Assembly: GCF_002095535.1 (NCBI RefSeq)
Contig: NZ_MLJI01000001.1
Span: 691,604-755,603 of the forward strand
Direction: 5' to 3'
Source of the DNA: Pantoea cypripedii
Lineage (GTDB): Bacteria > Pseudomonadota > Gammaproteobacteria > Enterobacterales > Enterobacteriaceae
DNA length: 64,000 bases
Positions 25,529 through 33,331 of the stretch are shown here, one piece after another. The position numbers and the translations under genes are program-made. Below the pieces are notes generated by a model, which saw only the letters and a program-made list of their open reading frames with translations, had not been told where the DNA came from and made no database searches. Position 1 is the first letter of the stretch, and the number at the start of each line of letters is the position of its first letter.

Positions 25529-25731
25529 TTTTTGTAACAGAATGATTATGCGTAACTAATGGTTTTACGATAAGTTTTTGTGATGAATAAATGCACAATG
25601 GCAGCGCGTCGGGTGGTCGATGACGGTGCGTGAGCGTAAATTTTGTGAAGAACATGGCAAGAGGCCGTGGGCCTGGTTAGCATGAATGAAGTCCGGCATG
25701 AGCTGGATCGCAGCACAAAGAGGAGATCGTC

Positions 25732-27651
25732 GTGGAGAAGTGGCGTAACTGGATGATAGGGATCTGTCTGGTCAGCGCGGCCAGCAGCGTATGGGCCGAT
25801 TCGCTTGATCAGCAACGACAGCGCTATGCCCAGATAAAACAAGCCTGGGATAGCAACCAGATGGATACCGTGGCGCAGCTGATGCCTACGCTACAGGATT
25901 ACCCGCTTTATCCTTATCTGCAATATCGGATGCTGGCGCAGGATCTCGATCAGGAAACACCGCTGGCGGTGAAAAATTTTATTCAGCAATATCCCACGCT
26001 GCCGCCTGCGCGATCGCTGGCGACGCGTTTTGTCAACGTGCTGGCGCACCGTCAGGACTGGCAGGAATTGCTGAGTTTCAGCCCGGAAGAACCCAAGCCG
26101 GTGCAGGCGCGCTGTAACTGGTACTACGCCAAATGGGCGACCGGCCAGCAGCAGGCGGCGTTTGACGGGGCGAAATCCATCTGGCTGCGCGGCACCGCGC
26201 TGCCCAATGATTGCGACCAACTGTTCTCGGTGTGGCAATCCAGTGGACAACTGTCGCCGATCACCATCCTCGAACGCATTCGCCTGGCGATGAAAGAAGG
26301 CAACGATAGCCTGGTGAATTATCTGGCGAAGATGCTGCCTGCGGATTATCAGACCACGGCGAACGCGGTGATGACGTTACAGCAGAACCCGCTCACCATC
26401 ACCAGCTTTGCCAGCAGCGTCGGCCCCACCGATTTTACCCGTCAGGCCACCACTTTTGCCTTTGCCCGCGTGGCGCGCCAGGATGTGGAAAATGCCCGGT
26501 TGATGGTTCCGATTCTGGTGCAATCACAGAAGATGGGGCCGGAAGAGGACCAGGCGCTGAAAGAGATCGTGGCCTGGCGACTGATGGATAATGATGTCAC
26601 CTCGGATCAGGCGCGCTGGCGCGATAACGTGGTGATGAACAGTGAATCCACCACCTTGATTGAGCGTCGCGTGCGGCTGGCGCTGGCGAATAACGATCGT
26701 CGCGGGCTGAACACCTGGATTGCCCGTTTGCCGGTGGAAGCGAAAGAGAAGGATGAATGGCAATACTGGCAGGCCGATCTGCTGATCTCCCAGGGGCGTA
26801 AAGAAGAGGCCGACGAGATTCTGCGTAAGCTGATGCAGGCGCGCGGTTTCTATCCGATGGTGGCGGCGCAGCGGCTGGGGGTGGATTATCCGATACAGGT
26901 TGATAAGGCCCCGGCACCGGACAATAACCTGGTGCAGGGCGCGGAGCTGGCTCGGGTGCGTGAGCTGATGTACTGGGGGCTGGATAACCTGGCGCGCAGC
27001 GAGTGGGCCAATCTGATTGCCAGCAAAACCCGCGATCAGCAGCAGATGCTGGCGCGTTACGCCAACGAGCAGGATTGGTGGGACCTCAGCGTGCAGGCGA
27101 CCATCACCGCTAAAATGTGGGACAGCCTGAAAGAGCGCTTCCCGCTGGCATGGCAGAACCTGTATCAGCAATACACCGGCGGCAAAGGGATTCCACAGAG
27201 CTATGCGATGGCGATTTCGCGCCAGGAAAGCGCGTGGAACCCGAAAGCGCGTTCACCGGTGGGGGCGAGCGGCCTGATGCAAATCATGCCTGCCACCGCT
27301 ACCCATACCGTGAAGATGTATAGCATTCCTGGTTATGTGAACAGCAGCCAGCTGTTTGATCCACAAACCAATATTCAGATCGGTACGCAGTATCTGGAAT
27401 ATGTTTATCAGCAGTTTGATCAGAACCGTATCTTTGCCTCGGCGGCCTATAACGCCGGACCTGGGCGGGTGCGCAGCTGGCTGAATAACAGCGGCGGACG
27501 TCTTGATGCTGTCGCCTTTATCGAGACCATTCCGTTCTCGGAAACCCGCGGCTACGTGAAGAACGTGCTGGCCTACGATGCCTACTATCGTTACTTCATG
27601 GGCAAGCCAGATAAGATTCTGGCTGATGGCGAGTGGAATCGCCGCTACTGA
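25732..27651 (+). CDS. slt: Soluble lytic murein transglycosylase Slt (Slt70)
   Basis: 639 residues (E. coli 645). GTG start with AGGAGA at 25721-25726. The signal peptide ends at about Ala22 (VWA/DS). A long helical, ring-forming U/L region (about 23-460) precedes the lysozyme-like catalytic domain, with catalytic Glu499 in SRQESAWNP and the GLMQIMPATA and AAYNAGPGRV motifs. It cleaves peptidoglycan glycan strands in the periplasm with 1,6-anhydro product formation. It is followed by trpR, as in E. coli. Confidence 0.97.
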   Translation: MEKWRNWMIGICLVSAASSVWADSLDQQRQRYAQIKQAWDSNQMDTVAQLMPTLQDYPLYPYLQYRMLAQDLDQETPLAVKNFIQQYPTLPPARSLATRFVNVLAHRQDWQELLSFSPEEPKPVQARCNWYYAKWATGQQQAAFDGAKSIWLRGTALPNDCDQLFSVWQSSGQLSPITILERIRLAMKEGNDSLVNYLAKMLPADYQTTANAVMTLQQNPLTITSFASSVGPTDFTRQATTFAFARVARQDVENARLMVPILVQSQKMGPEEDQALKEIVAWRLMDNDVTSDQARWRDNVVMNSESTTLIERRVRLALANNDRRGLNTWIARLPVEAKEKDEWQYWQADLLISQGRKEEADEILRKLMQARGFYPMVAAQRLGVDYPIQVDKAPAPDNNLVQGAELARVRELMYWGLDNLARSEWANLIASKTRDQQQMLARYANEQDWWDLSVQATITAKMWDSLKERFPLAWQNLYQQYTGGKGIPQSYAMAISRQESAWNPKARSPVGASGLMQIMPATATHTVKMYSIPGYVNSSQLFDPQTNIQIGTQYLEYVYQQFDQNRIFASAAYNAGPGRVRSWLNNSGGRLDAVAFIETIPFSETRGYVKNVLAYDAYYRYFMGKPDKILADGEWNRRY

Positions 27652-27660
27652 CTGTGCTAT

Positions 27661-27690
27661 GCTTCCGTACTCGTTAATGAGTACGGAAGC
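27661..27690. promoter_or_regulatory. trp operator in the trpR promoter
   Basis: CGTACTCGTTAATGAGTACG (27666-27685) is a near-perfect palindrome that differs at few bases from the E. coli trp operator core. It extends to 12-bp arms over 27661-27690. It lies 5-35 bases before the trpR ATG, so TrpR should repress its own gene. It is also just 9 bases past the slt stop. Confidence 0.85.
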
Positions 27691-27695
27691 CCTTC

Positions 27696-28019
27696 ATGAG
27701 CCAACCCCTTTCTTCCCAGCCGGAATCGGCACAGCCTGTTGAAGATAACTGGCTGCGTTTTGTCGAACTGATGCAAAACGCCTACGCCGATGGCGTGGCA
27801 TTGCCGTTGCTGCATCTGATGATGACCCCGGATGAGCGGGAATCTTACGGTACGCGTCTGCGGATTATTGAAGAGTTGATGAACGGTGAGATGAGCCAGC
27901 GCGAACTGAAAAACGAGCTGGGCGTCGGTATAGCCACGATCACCCGTGGCTCCAACAGCCTGAAAGAAGCGCCGCCGGAGCTGAAACGCTGGCTGGAAGC
28001 GCGTCTGGGACGCGCCTGA
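27696..28019 (+). CDS. trpR: Trp operon repressor TrpR
   Basis: 107 residues (E. coli 108). All-helical DNA-binding repressor that uses tryptophan as co-repressor. The helix-turn-helix is near residues 66-87 ([22 protein letters not shown], given by position), flanked by LMNGEM. An intact operator lies immediately upstream. Convergent with yjjX: the TGA ends at 28019 and the yjjX stop begins at 28020, so no bases separate the two genes. Confidence 0.97.
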   Translation: MSQPLSSQPESAQPVEDNWLRFVELMQNAYADGVALPLLHLMMTPDERESYGTRLRIIEELMNGEMSQRELKNELGVGIATITRGSNSLKEAPPELKRWLEARLGRA

Positions 28020-28538
28020 TTACTGCTGATACAGCGGATGCGTGAACGGGCAGAGTGCCAGAATCAACGCCTGATGATATACGCTGGAGCGGGTCAGCAG
28101 GCCGTGCGTAAAGGCGCCAATCGCCCCACCTTTGTGTTTGATATTCTCCACACCGGTTAAGCGCGCCATTTCATCACCCAGCTCGTGACCTGCGGCCAGG
28201 CCGCGCATCACTACCGGTGGCAGCGTAAAGCTGGCAGAACGCGATTCACCGCGCTGCTGTGCATTCTCCACTACCATCCAGGCGAAGGCGCTATCGCCCT
28301 CGATACCCGCTTCTATCGCCACCCAAAAATCGGCATCGGCTTTTTTCTCACGCGCATTGACGACGCGCTGACGTGCGCCAGTTCGCGTTTCGGCATCACT
28401 AAGCGGCTGGGCAGCAACGCCACTCTCGACCTCGACCCCCTCAATATGGCAGGATCCTTCGCCGAAAACGTCGTTGAACGCCTGTGCAATCGCGCGGATT
28501 TTTGCCGGGTTGATGGTGGCTGCGACAACATGGTACAT
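28020..28538 (-). CDS. yjjX: YjjX, inosine/xanthosine triphosphatase
   Basis: 172 residues from ATG 28538 (E. coli about 170). An upstream in-frame TTG adds six residues and is not supported. It hydrolyses ITP and XTP to keep deaminated purines out of nucleic acid. Family features include TINPAK near the N-terminus, [11 protein letters not shown] (about 75-85) and the [16 protein letters not shown] segment near the end. Divergent from gpmB with a 51-base gap that must hold both promoters. Confidence 0.93.
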   Translation of the reverse strand: MYHVVAATINPAKIRAIAQAFNDVFGEGSCHIEGVEVESGVAAQPLSDAETRTGARQRVVNAREKKADADFWVAIEAGIEGDSAFAWMVVENAQQRGESRSASFTLPPVVMRGLAAGHELGDEMARLTGVENIKHKGGAIGAFTHGLLTRSSVYHQALILALCPFTHPLYQQ

Positions 28539-28589
28539 AATTGTTTGAACCCTCAAGGCAAATTTGTCGCAGTATAACGGAAATTAAGC

Positions 28590-29237
28590 ATGCTACAGGT
28601 CTATCTTGTTCGTCACGGTGAAACGGTTTGGAATGCGGCCCGACGCATTCAGGGGCAGTCCGACAGTCCGCTGACGGAAACAGGTGAACAGCAGGCCCAT
28701 CAGGTGGGCGAGCGCGTTAAATCGCTGGGCATTACCCACGTGATTGCCAGCGATTTAGGACGTACCCGGCGCACCGCAGAAATTATCGCGGATGCCTGCG
28801 GTTGCACCGTCACTGTCGATGCGCGTCTGCGCGAACTGAATATGGGCGTGTTAGAGAAGCGCCCCCTCGACGGCCTGACGCCGGAAGAGGAAAGCTGGCG
28901 TAAAACGCTGGTGGATGGCACCGAAGGTGGCCGTATCCCTGGCGGAGAGTCGATGGCGGAAATGGCGACGCGTATGCACGCAGCGCTGAATGCCTGCCTT
29001 GACTTACCGGCAGGTAGCCGTCCGCTGATTGTCAGCCACGGTATGGCGCTGGGGGTGCTGGTGAGCACCATTCTTGGCTTACCGGCGCATGCGGAGCGTC
29101 GTTTGCGTCTGCGTAACTGCTCAATCTCACGCGTTGATCATCAGCAGAGCGCCTGGCTGGCGGCGGGCTGGGTGGTGGAAACGGCGGGCGATGTATCGCA
29201 CCTCGATGCACCCGCGCTGGATGAATTGCAGCGCTGA
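28590..29237 (+). CDS. gpmB: GpmB (YtjC), histidine-phosphatase family phosphoglycerate mutase-like protein
   Basis: 215 residues, same length as E. coli GpmB. Phosphohistidine motif VRHGET with His9, a second catalytic His in VSHGMA near 150, and LRELNMG around 80-87 typical of the branch. Annotated as a phosphoglycerate mutase homologue. The physiological phosphatase substrate is not settled by sequence. The gene ends before a long inverted repeat shared with rob. Confidence 0.92.
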   Translation: MLQVYLVRHGETVWNAARRIQGQSDSPLTETGEQQAHQVGERVKSLGITHVIASDLGRTRRTAEIIADACGCTVTVDARLRELNMGVLEKRPLDGLTPEEESWRKTLVDGTEGGRIPGGESMAEMATRMHAALNACLDLPAGSRPLIVSHGMALGVLVSTILGLPAHAERRLRLRNCSISRVDHQQSAWLAAGWVVETAGDVSHLDAPALDELQR

Positions 29238-29253
29238 CACGCTTGTTCAAATT

Positions 29254-29312
29254 CGTAGCGGCGCGATTTATCGCGCGTCTTTTAAACCCGCGCGATAAAT
29301 CGCGCCGCTACG
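29254..29312. repeat. Perfect 24-bp inverted repeat, GGCGCGAT family
   Basis: Arms 29254-29277 and 29289-29312 are exact reverse complements with an 11-base spacer. Each arm itself contains the small palindrome GCGCGATTTATCGCGC or its complement. It lies between the converging ends of gpmB and rob. Related copies are at 54805-54832 and 62836-62875, and half a copy is at 38058-38070. Confidence 0.85.
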
Positions 29313-29342
29313 TGGAATGTGCAAGATGCCAGTCGCGATTAG

Positions 29343-30218
29343 CTACTGCGCCGGGCGAATCGGAATCAGGTATTCGCAGCGGATTTCCGTTGGCGGCTCA
29401 CTACGCTTTTTACCGCCGTGGGTAAAGAAGCGCTCGATATCCTGCCCCTGACGACGTACCAGACCCAGCGTTGGCATACAGGTGCCGTACAGCAGCAGAA
29501 TAAACTCCTGCAACGCAGTGCGCGGCCCGGTATAGGTGAACTGCACATAATCACCCGCTTCCAGAATCACGCTCTGGTTAGACTGCATGCTTTTCCCTAA
29601 CTGATCGGCCGTCACTGCGGTGGTGTAGAGAATTTCCTGCTCATCATCTTTCTCGTGGCTGGCACGTACCTGATGCAGGCCGTAGAGCACCGGCGGCACG
29701 GTGTCGGTTTCCAGCAGGAACTGCTTCCAGAAATGCACACGCATTTCGTCACGATAGCTGGAGATCTGTTCCAGCGTGCAGCTGTAAATTTGCGTCTGAC
29801 CCACCAGCACCGTTTCCGGCAGGGTGACATACTGCGGCTCAGGCAGGTGATTATCGTCCAGACGGATGGGGGGGCGGATACCGAAGGAGTTCCAGTCTGA
29901 CGAACGACGATACCAGGCGGGCGTTTGGTTAAACTGCTTTTTGAACGCGCGGGTAAAGGTCTGCTGGGAATCGAAACGGTATTGCAGGGCGATGTCGAGA
30001 ATCGGGCGGCTGGTCAGACGTAATGCGACCGCTGCCTTCGACAGCCGGCGTGCGCGGATATACGCGCCGATCGCGTGGCCTGTCACGTCCTTGAACATGC
30101 GCTGCAGGTGCCATTTGGAGTAACCCGCTTTCAGGGCGACATTATCCAGTGAAAGGGGTTGATCCAGATGACTCTCCAGCCAGACAAGCAAATCGCGAAT
30201 GATACCGGCTTGGTCCAT
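29343..30218 (-). CDS. rob: Rob, right-origin-binding transcriptional activator
   Basis: 291 residues (E. coli 289). AraC/XylS DNA-binding domain with two helix-turn-helix units at the N-terminus (residues about 8-106), followed by a GyrI-like ligand-binding domain (about 120-290). Rob activates the mar/sox/rob regulon (efflux, stress) in response to bile salts, dipyridyl and similar compounds. Divergent from creA across a 195-base gap. All domains look complete. Confidence 0.96.
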   Translation of the reverse strand: MDQAGIIRDLLVWLESHLDQPLSLDNVALKAGYSKWHLQRMFKDVTGHAIGAYIRARRLSKAAVALRLTSRPILDIALQYRFDSQQTFTRAFKKQFNQTPAWYRRSSDWNSFGIRPPIRLDDNHLPEPQYVTLPETVLVGQTQIYSCTLEQISSYRDEMRVHFWKQFLLETDTVPPVLYGLHQVRASHEKDDEQEILYTTAVTADQLGKSMQSNQSVILEAGDYVQFTYTGPRTALQEFILLLYGTCMPTLGLVRRQGQDIERFFTHGGKKRSEPPTEIRCEYLIPIRPAQ

Positions 30219-30413
30219 AAAACATCCTCATAACTCTCTGGTGGCGCAACTTATGAAGTCGTCGAATAATAGCACGAAATGCAAAAAGGCGAGAGGGCGG
30301 TTTTGTAAGTCGACTGTGCTACATCAATGCGGGTTGTTACCCATTTGGTTTGGTTCTGTTACCAATTGCCAGTACATTACATTCTCATCTATTCCGTTTG
30401 CAATGGTAACTCA

Positions 30414-30887
30414 ATGACAGTAACTCGCCTTCTTATAGTCACCCTGGCAACTTTCGCTTTCTCTGGCCCCCTCTTTGCTGAGGAGATCGGCTCTGTTGAC
30501 ACGGTGTTCAAGATGTTTGGTCCCGATCATAAGATCGTGGTGGAAGCCTTCGATGACCCCGATGTAAAAAATGTAACCTGTTATATCAGCCGGGCAAAAA
30601 CCGGTGGGATCAAGGGCGGATTAGGCCTGGCGGAGGATACTTCCGACGCGGCGATTTCCTGCCAGCAGGTTGGACCGGTAACGCTTAGCGATAAAATTGC
30701 ACAGGGTAAGGCGCAGGGGGATGTGGTGTTCCAGAAGCGCACATCGCTGGTTTTTAAGAAGTTGCAGGTTGTACGCTTTTATGATCAAAAGCGCAATGCT
30801 TTGGTGTACCTGGCTTATTCCGACAAAGTGGTCGAAGGCTCACCGAAGAACGCGCTCAGCGCGGTGCCGATCATGCCGTGGCACTGA
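30414..30887 (+). CDS. creA: CreA, periplasmic protein of unknown function
   Basis: 157 residues from ATG 30414, the same length as E. coli CreA. A longer reading from 30327 is open, but its extra 29 residues do not resemble CreA and would bury the signal peptide. Signal peptide cleaves at about Ala22 (LFA/EEIGS). The mature protein, including [20 protein letters not shown], is nearly the same as in E. coli. In E. coli creA heads creABCD. Here creB, creC and creD are missing and arcA follows directly. Confidence 0.93.
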   Translation: MTVTRLLIVTLATFAFSGPLFAEEIGSVDTVFKMFGPDHKIVVEAFDDPDVKNVTCYISRAKTGGIKGGLGLAEDTSDAAISCQQVGPVTLSDKIAQGKAQGDVVFQKRTSLVFKKLQVVRFYDQKRNALVYLAYSDKVVEGSPKNALSAVPIMPWH

Positions 30888-30900
30888 TCATCGCCCATAA

Positions 30901-30925
30901 AAAACGCCCTGACGGGCGTTTTCTA
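30901..30925. terminator. Bidirectional terminator between creA and arcA
   Basis: AAAACGCCC-TGA-CGGGCGTTTT stem with A/T runs on both sides, suitable for both converging genes. A second T8 run follows at about 30941-30948. Confidence 0.88.
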
Positions 30926-30957
30926 GCTAGCTAGACGGCGTTTTTTTTGCGGATAAC

Positions 30958-31674
30958 TCAGTCCTGCAGCTCGCCGCAGAAGCGGTAACCTTCGCCGTGA
31001 ATGGTGGCGATGATTTCTGGCGTATCCGGTGTGGACTCGAAATGCTTACGGATGCGGCGGATGGTGACATCCACGGTGCGGTCATGCGGCTTCAGCTCGC
31101 GACCGGTCATCTTCTTCAGCAGATCAGCACGGGTCTGAATTTTGCCTGGGTTTTCACAGAAGTGCAGCATGGCGCGGAATTCACTGCGCGGCAGTTTGTA
31201 CTGCTCGCCGTTCGGGCTGATCAGTGAGCGGCTATTGATATCCAGCTCCCAGCCGTTGAAACGGTAGCTTTCCACCTGACGGCGCTCTTCATTCGGCATC
31301 GCCAGATTCATGGTGCGTGACAACAGGTTGCGCGCACGGATGGTCAGCTCACGCGGGTTGAATGGTTTGGTGATGTAATCATCCGCACCAATTTCCAGAC
31401 CAAGAATTTTGTCCACTTCATTATCACGGCCGGTCAGGAACATCAGTGCGACGTTCGCCTGCTCACGCAATTCACGTGCCAGCAACAAGCCGTTTTTTCC
31501 AGGCAGGTTGATGTCCATGATCACCAGGTTGACGTCGTTTTCCGTCAGGACCTGATGCATTTCGGCGCCGTCGGTGGCTTCATAGACCACATAACCTTCC
31601 GCCTCAAAGATACTTTTGAGGGTGTTACGCGTGACCAGTTCGTCTTCAACGATAAGAATGTGCGGGGTCTGCAT
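30958..31674 (-). CDS. arcA: ArcA, redox response regulator
   Basis: 238 residues, same length as E. coli ArcA. N-terminal receiver domain with phospho-acceptor Asp54 (VIMDINLPG), acidic pocket VEDE at 9-12 and Lys in TKPFNP near 103. C-terminal OmpR/PhoB winged helix ending HGEGYRFCG. With the ArcB kinase it represses aerobic respiratory genes under low oxygen. An FNR-like box lies about 270 bases upstream of the start. Confidence 0.98.
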   Translation of the reverse strand: MQTPHILIVEDELVTRNTLKSIFEAEGYVVYEATDGAEMHQVLTENDVNLVIMDINLPGKNGLLLARELREQANVALMFLTGRDNEVDKILGLEIGADDYITKPFNPRELTIRARNLLSRTMNLAMPNEERRQVESYRFNGWELDINSRSLISPNGEQYKLPRSEFRAMLHFCENPGKIQTRADLLKKMTGRELKPHDRTVDVTIRRIRKHFESTPDTPEIIATIHGEGYRFCGELQD

Positions 31675-31854
31675 GTTTCGCTACCTAAAATTTGCCAACA
31701 AATCGAAAACAGGGCGTACGGCGGTTGAACTTACTGCGGGTAATAACAGTATGCCGTTCACAACCGGTGTACGAAATAATCTTCGGAATACACCATCCAT
31801 CTACGTCAACTTCAGTGTTAGCTCAGCCAGTCAGGATGAATATTTGCGTGCCCC

Positions 31855-31902
31855 GTGGGTATCGGACTGGCGCTTATCCTAACCGTATTAACAGCAACCT
31901 AA
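31855..31902 (+). pseudogene. Conserved C-terminal codons resembling E. coli yjjY
   Basis: In frame with the TAA at 31900-31902 the codons read LALILTVLTAT, close to the VILTILTAT end of E. coli YjjY as I recall it. The distance to the arcA start (about 228 bases) is also like that in E. coli. Upstream the frame is closed by TGA at 31837 and TAG at 31819. Only a 15-codon GTG-initiated reading is therefore possible. Either a remnant or non-coding conservation. Confidence 0.35.
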
Positions 31903-31943
31903 CAGCACCAACAACAACCGATAAGCATAAAAACAACGCTTCG

Positions 31944-31957
31944 TTGACTTATATCAA
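31944..31957. promoter_or_regulatory. FNR-like box upstream of arcA
   Basis: TTGACTTATATCAA matches the FNR consensus TTGAT-N4-ATCAA at all but one fixed base. FNR is known to activate E. coli arcA anaerobically. Confidence 0.65.
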
Positions 31958-32283
31958 ATGCAAGTGTAGCACGTTAACACTTTTATGAAAAACTTCTCCA
32001 GGAATGCCAGCTTAGCTCACAAAAAGCAGCATTTTTGCTACATTTCAGCTGCATAATAGCAAAACAAAAATCTGCCGGAAATTATATTTCAATAAGATGA
32101 TATCTAATGCTTTTATATTAAAATGGTCCGGAAATTTAGCTTTAATCCGTTAATTTATGCTACCCATCGGTTTTATTCGCTTTTAACATCCTTAACATCT
32201 TATTTTCTTATAGCGCTATGGTTGGTATTTTGCGGTCTGCATGCCAACATAGGCCGCGTTGTTAACAGTTCGATGGAAAAATC

Positions 32284-32988
32284 ATGCATTTCCCCCTCAT
32301 TCTTGTCTCTCCCGCCCGACCAGAAAATATCGGTGCGGCAGCCCGTGCGATGAAAACCATGGGATTTAGCGAGTTGCGTATTGTTGCCAGCGATGCCTGG
32401 CAGGACCCGGCAGCCAGGCGTGTGGCACATGGCGCGGGTGAGATCCTTGATAGCGTAAAAACTTATGACACGCTGGGTGCGGCATTACAGGATGTGGACT
32501 TCTCTGTCGCCACCACCGCCCGCAGCCGGGCGAAGTTTCGTTACTACGCCACGCCCGCTAAGGTGGAAACCATTTTGCAGGAGAAACGCCAGTGGCTGAG
32601 CCGCATTGCGCTGGTATTTGGTCGTGAAGATAGCGGGTTAACTAACGAGGAACTGGACCAGGTGGATCTGCTGACCGGGATCCCGATGGCCAATGATTAT
32701 CCCTCGCTGAATCTCGGCCAGGCGGTGATGGTGTACTGCTATCAGCTTGCGGCGCTGAATCAGGTGGCGGCTCCAGCAGCAGAGCGGGCCGACGCTCAGC
32801 AATTGCAGGCACTACGCGCGCGTTTCCAGCAATTACTGGTGCGCCTTGAGGTCAGCGACGATGCCAAGATGGCTGACTGGATCGATCAACGCATCGGTTT
32901 GCTGGAGCAGCGCGACAGCGCCATGCTGCATCGCCTGCTGCATGATGTAGAAAAAAAACTTATAGATAATAACTCGGGTAAATCCTGA
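32284..32988 (+). CDS. yjtD: YjtD, SpoU/TrmH-like RNA methyltransferase
   Basis: 234 residues (E. coli YjtD 228; also called LasT, related to TrmJ). SPOUT-class knot methyltransferase: motif 1 PARPENIGAAARAMKTMG at about 8-25, motif 2 ALVFGREDSGLTNEEL near 111-126, motif 3 PSLNLGQAVMVYCYQL near 142-157. SAM-dependent 2'-O-methylation of tRNA or rRNA is predicted; the target is not known. It precedes the thr operon, as in E. coli. Confidence 0.9.
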   Translation: MHFPLILVSPARPENIGAAARAMKTMGFSELRIVASDAWQDPAARRVAHGAGEILDSVKTYDTLGAALQDVDFSVATTARSRAKFRYYATPAKVETILQEKRQWLSRIALVFGREDSGLTNEELDQVDLLTGIPMANDYPSLNLGQAVMVYCYQLAALNQVAAPAAERADAQQLQALRARFQQLLVRLEVSDDAKMADWIDQRIGLLEQRDSAMLHRLLHDVEKKLIDNNSGKS

Positions 32989-33101
32989 GTTTATAGTGAC
33001 AGATCGGGAGTTGTGGCTATTTGCTGAACGATCCCGATAGCATTTTCCGGGCAAAGCGTAGCACTGCGTAGTGGCGAAAAATCCAGCAAAGGACAAATTC
33101 G

Positions 33102-33130
33102 TTGACTTAACCGGCACTTTGCTTTAATTC
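33102..33130 (+). promoter_or_regulatory. Probable thr operon promoter
   Basis: TTGACT and TAATTC with a 17-base spacer, ending 43 bases before the thrL start. It sits where the thr promoter is expected. Confidence 0.6.
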
Positions 33131-33173
33131 TGGAAGGCAGACGGACAATCAAGACAGACAGAAAAAAATCTCA

Positions 33174-33245
33174 ATGCGTACAATCAGCCTGAACACCACA
33201 ATTATTATTACCACCACCATTACCACAGGTAACGGTGCGGGCTGA
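33174..33245 (+). CDS. thrL: thr operon leader peptide ThrL
   Basis: 23 codons beginning MRTISLNTT and ending TTGNGAG, too short for usual gene calling. It contains eight Thr and five Ile codons (E. coli ThrL has 21 residues, eight Thr and four Ile). Ribosome stalling at these codons when charged tRNA-Thr or tRNA-Ile is scarce prevents formation of the downstream terminator. The bases of the last codons (33235-33243) can pair with 33271-33279, the 5' arm of the terminator, which supplies the alternative fold. Confidence 0.95.
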   Translation: MRTISLNTTIIITTTITTGNGAG

Positions 33246-33269
33246 CGCATACAGGAAAAACAAAAAAAG

Positions 33270-33303
33270 AAGCCCGCACCTAAACAGTGCGGGCTTTTTT
33301 TTT
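33270..33303 (+). terminator. thr attenuator
   Basis: AAGCCCGCAC / GTGCGGGCTT stem, seven-base loop, then a run of nine T. It lies between thrL and thrA. Confidence 0.95.
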
Positions 33304-33331
33304 CGGCAAAAAATTCAGGAGAGCTTCAACC

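Larger units (their letters stand above)
31675..32283. promoter_or_regulatory. arcA-yjtD divergent regulatory region (609 bases, no convincing gene)
   Basis: AT-rich and without a plausible full-length gene. Contents I can see: an FNR-like box at 31944-31957, a conserved yjjY-like tail at 31855-31902, CCGGAAATT repeated at 32075-32083 and 32128-32136, and TTAACATC repeated in tandem at 32183-32190 and 32192-32199. It should contain several arcA promoters reading left and the yjtD promoter reading right. Confidence 0.6.

Noticed and set aside
25510..25731. Guanidine-I (ykkC) riboswitch before the carboxylase operon
   Set aside because: I looked for it because related carboxylases use guanidine, but could not see the conserved loops. 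The same bases are better explained by a sigma-54 promoter and a very short leader.
31692..31988. 98-codon plus-strand open frame upstream of arcA
   Set aside because: Low-complexity composition, no Shine-Dalgarno, and it overlaps the arcA control region. No resemblance to a known protein.
33287..33331. Upstream ATG extending thrA by 15 codons
   Set aside because: It falls within the attenuator T-tract and lacks a ribosome-binding site. ATG 33332 matches the E. coli protein exactly in length.
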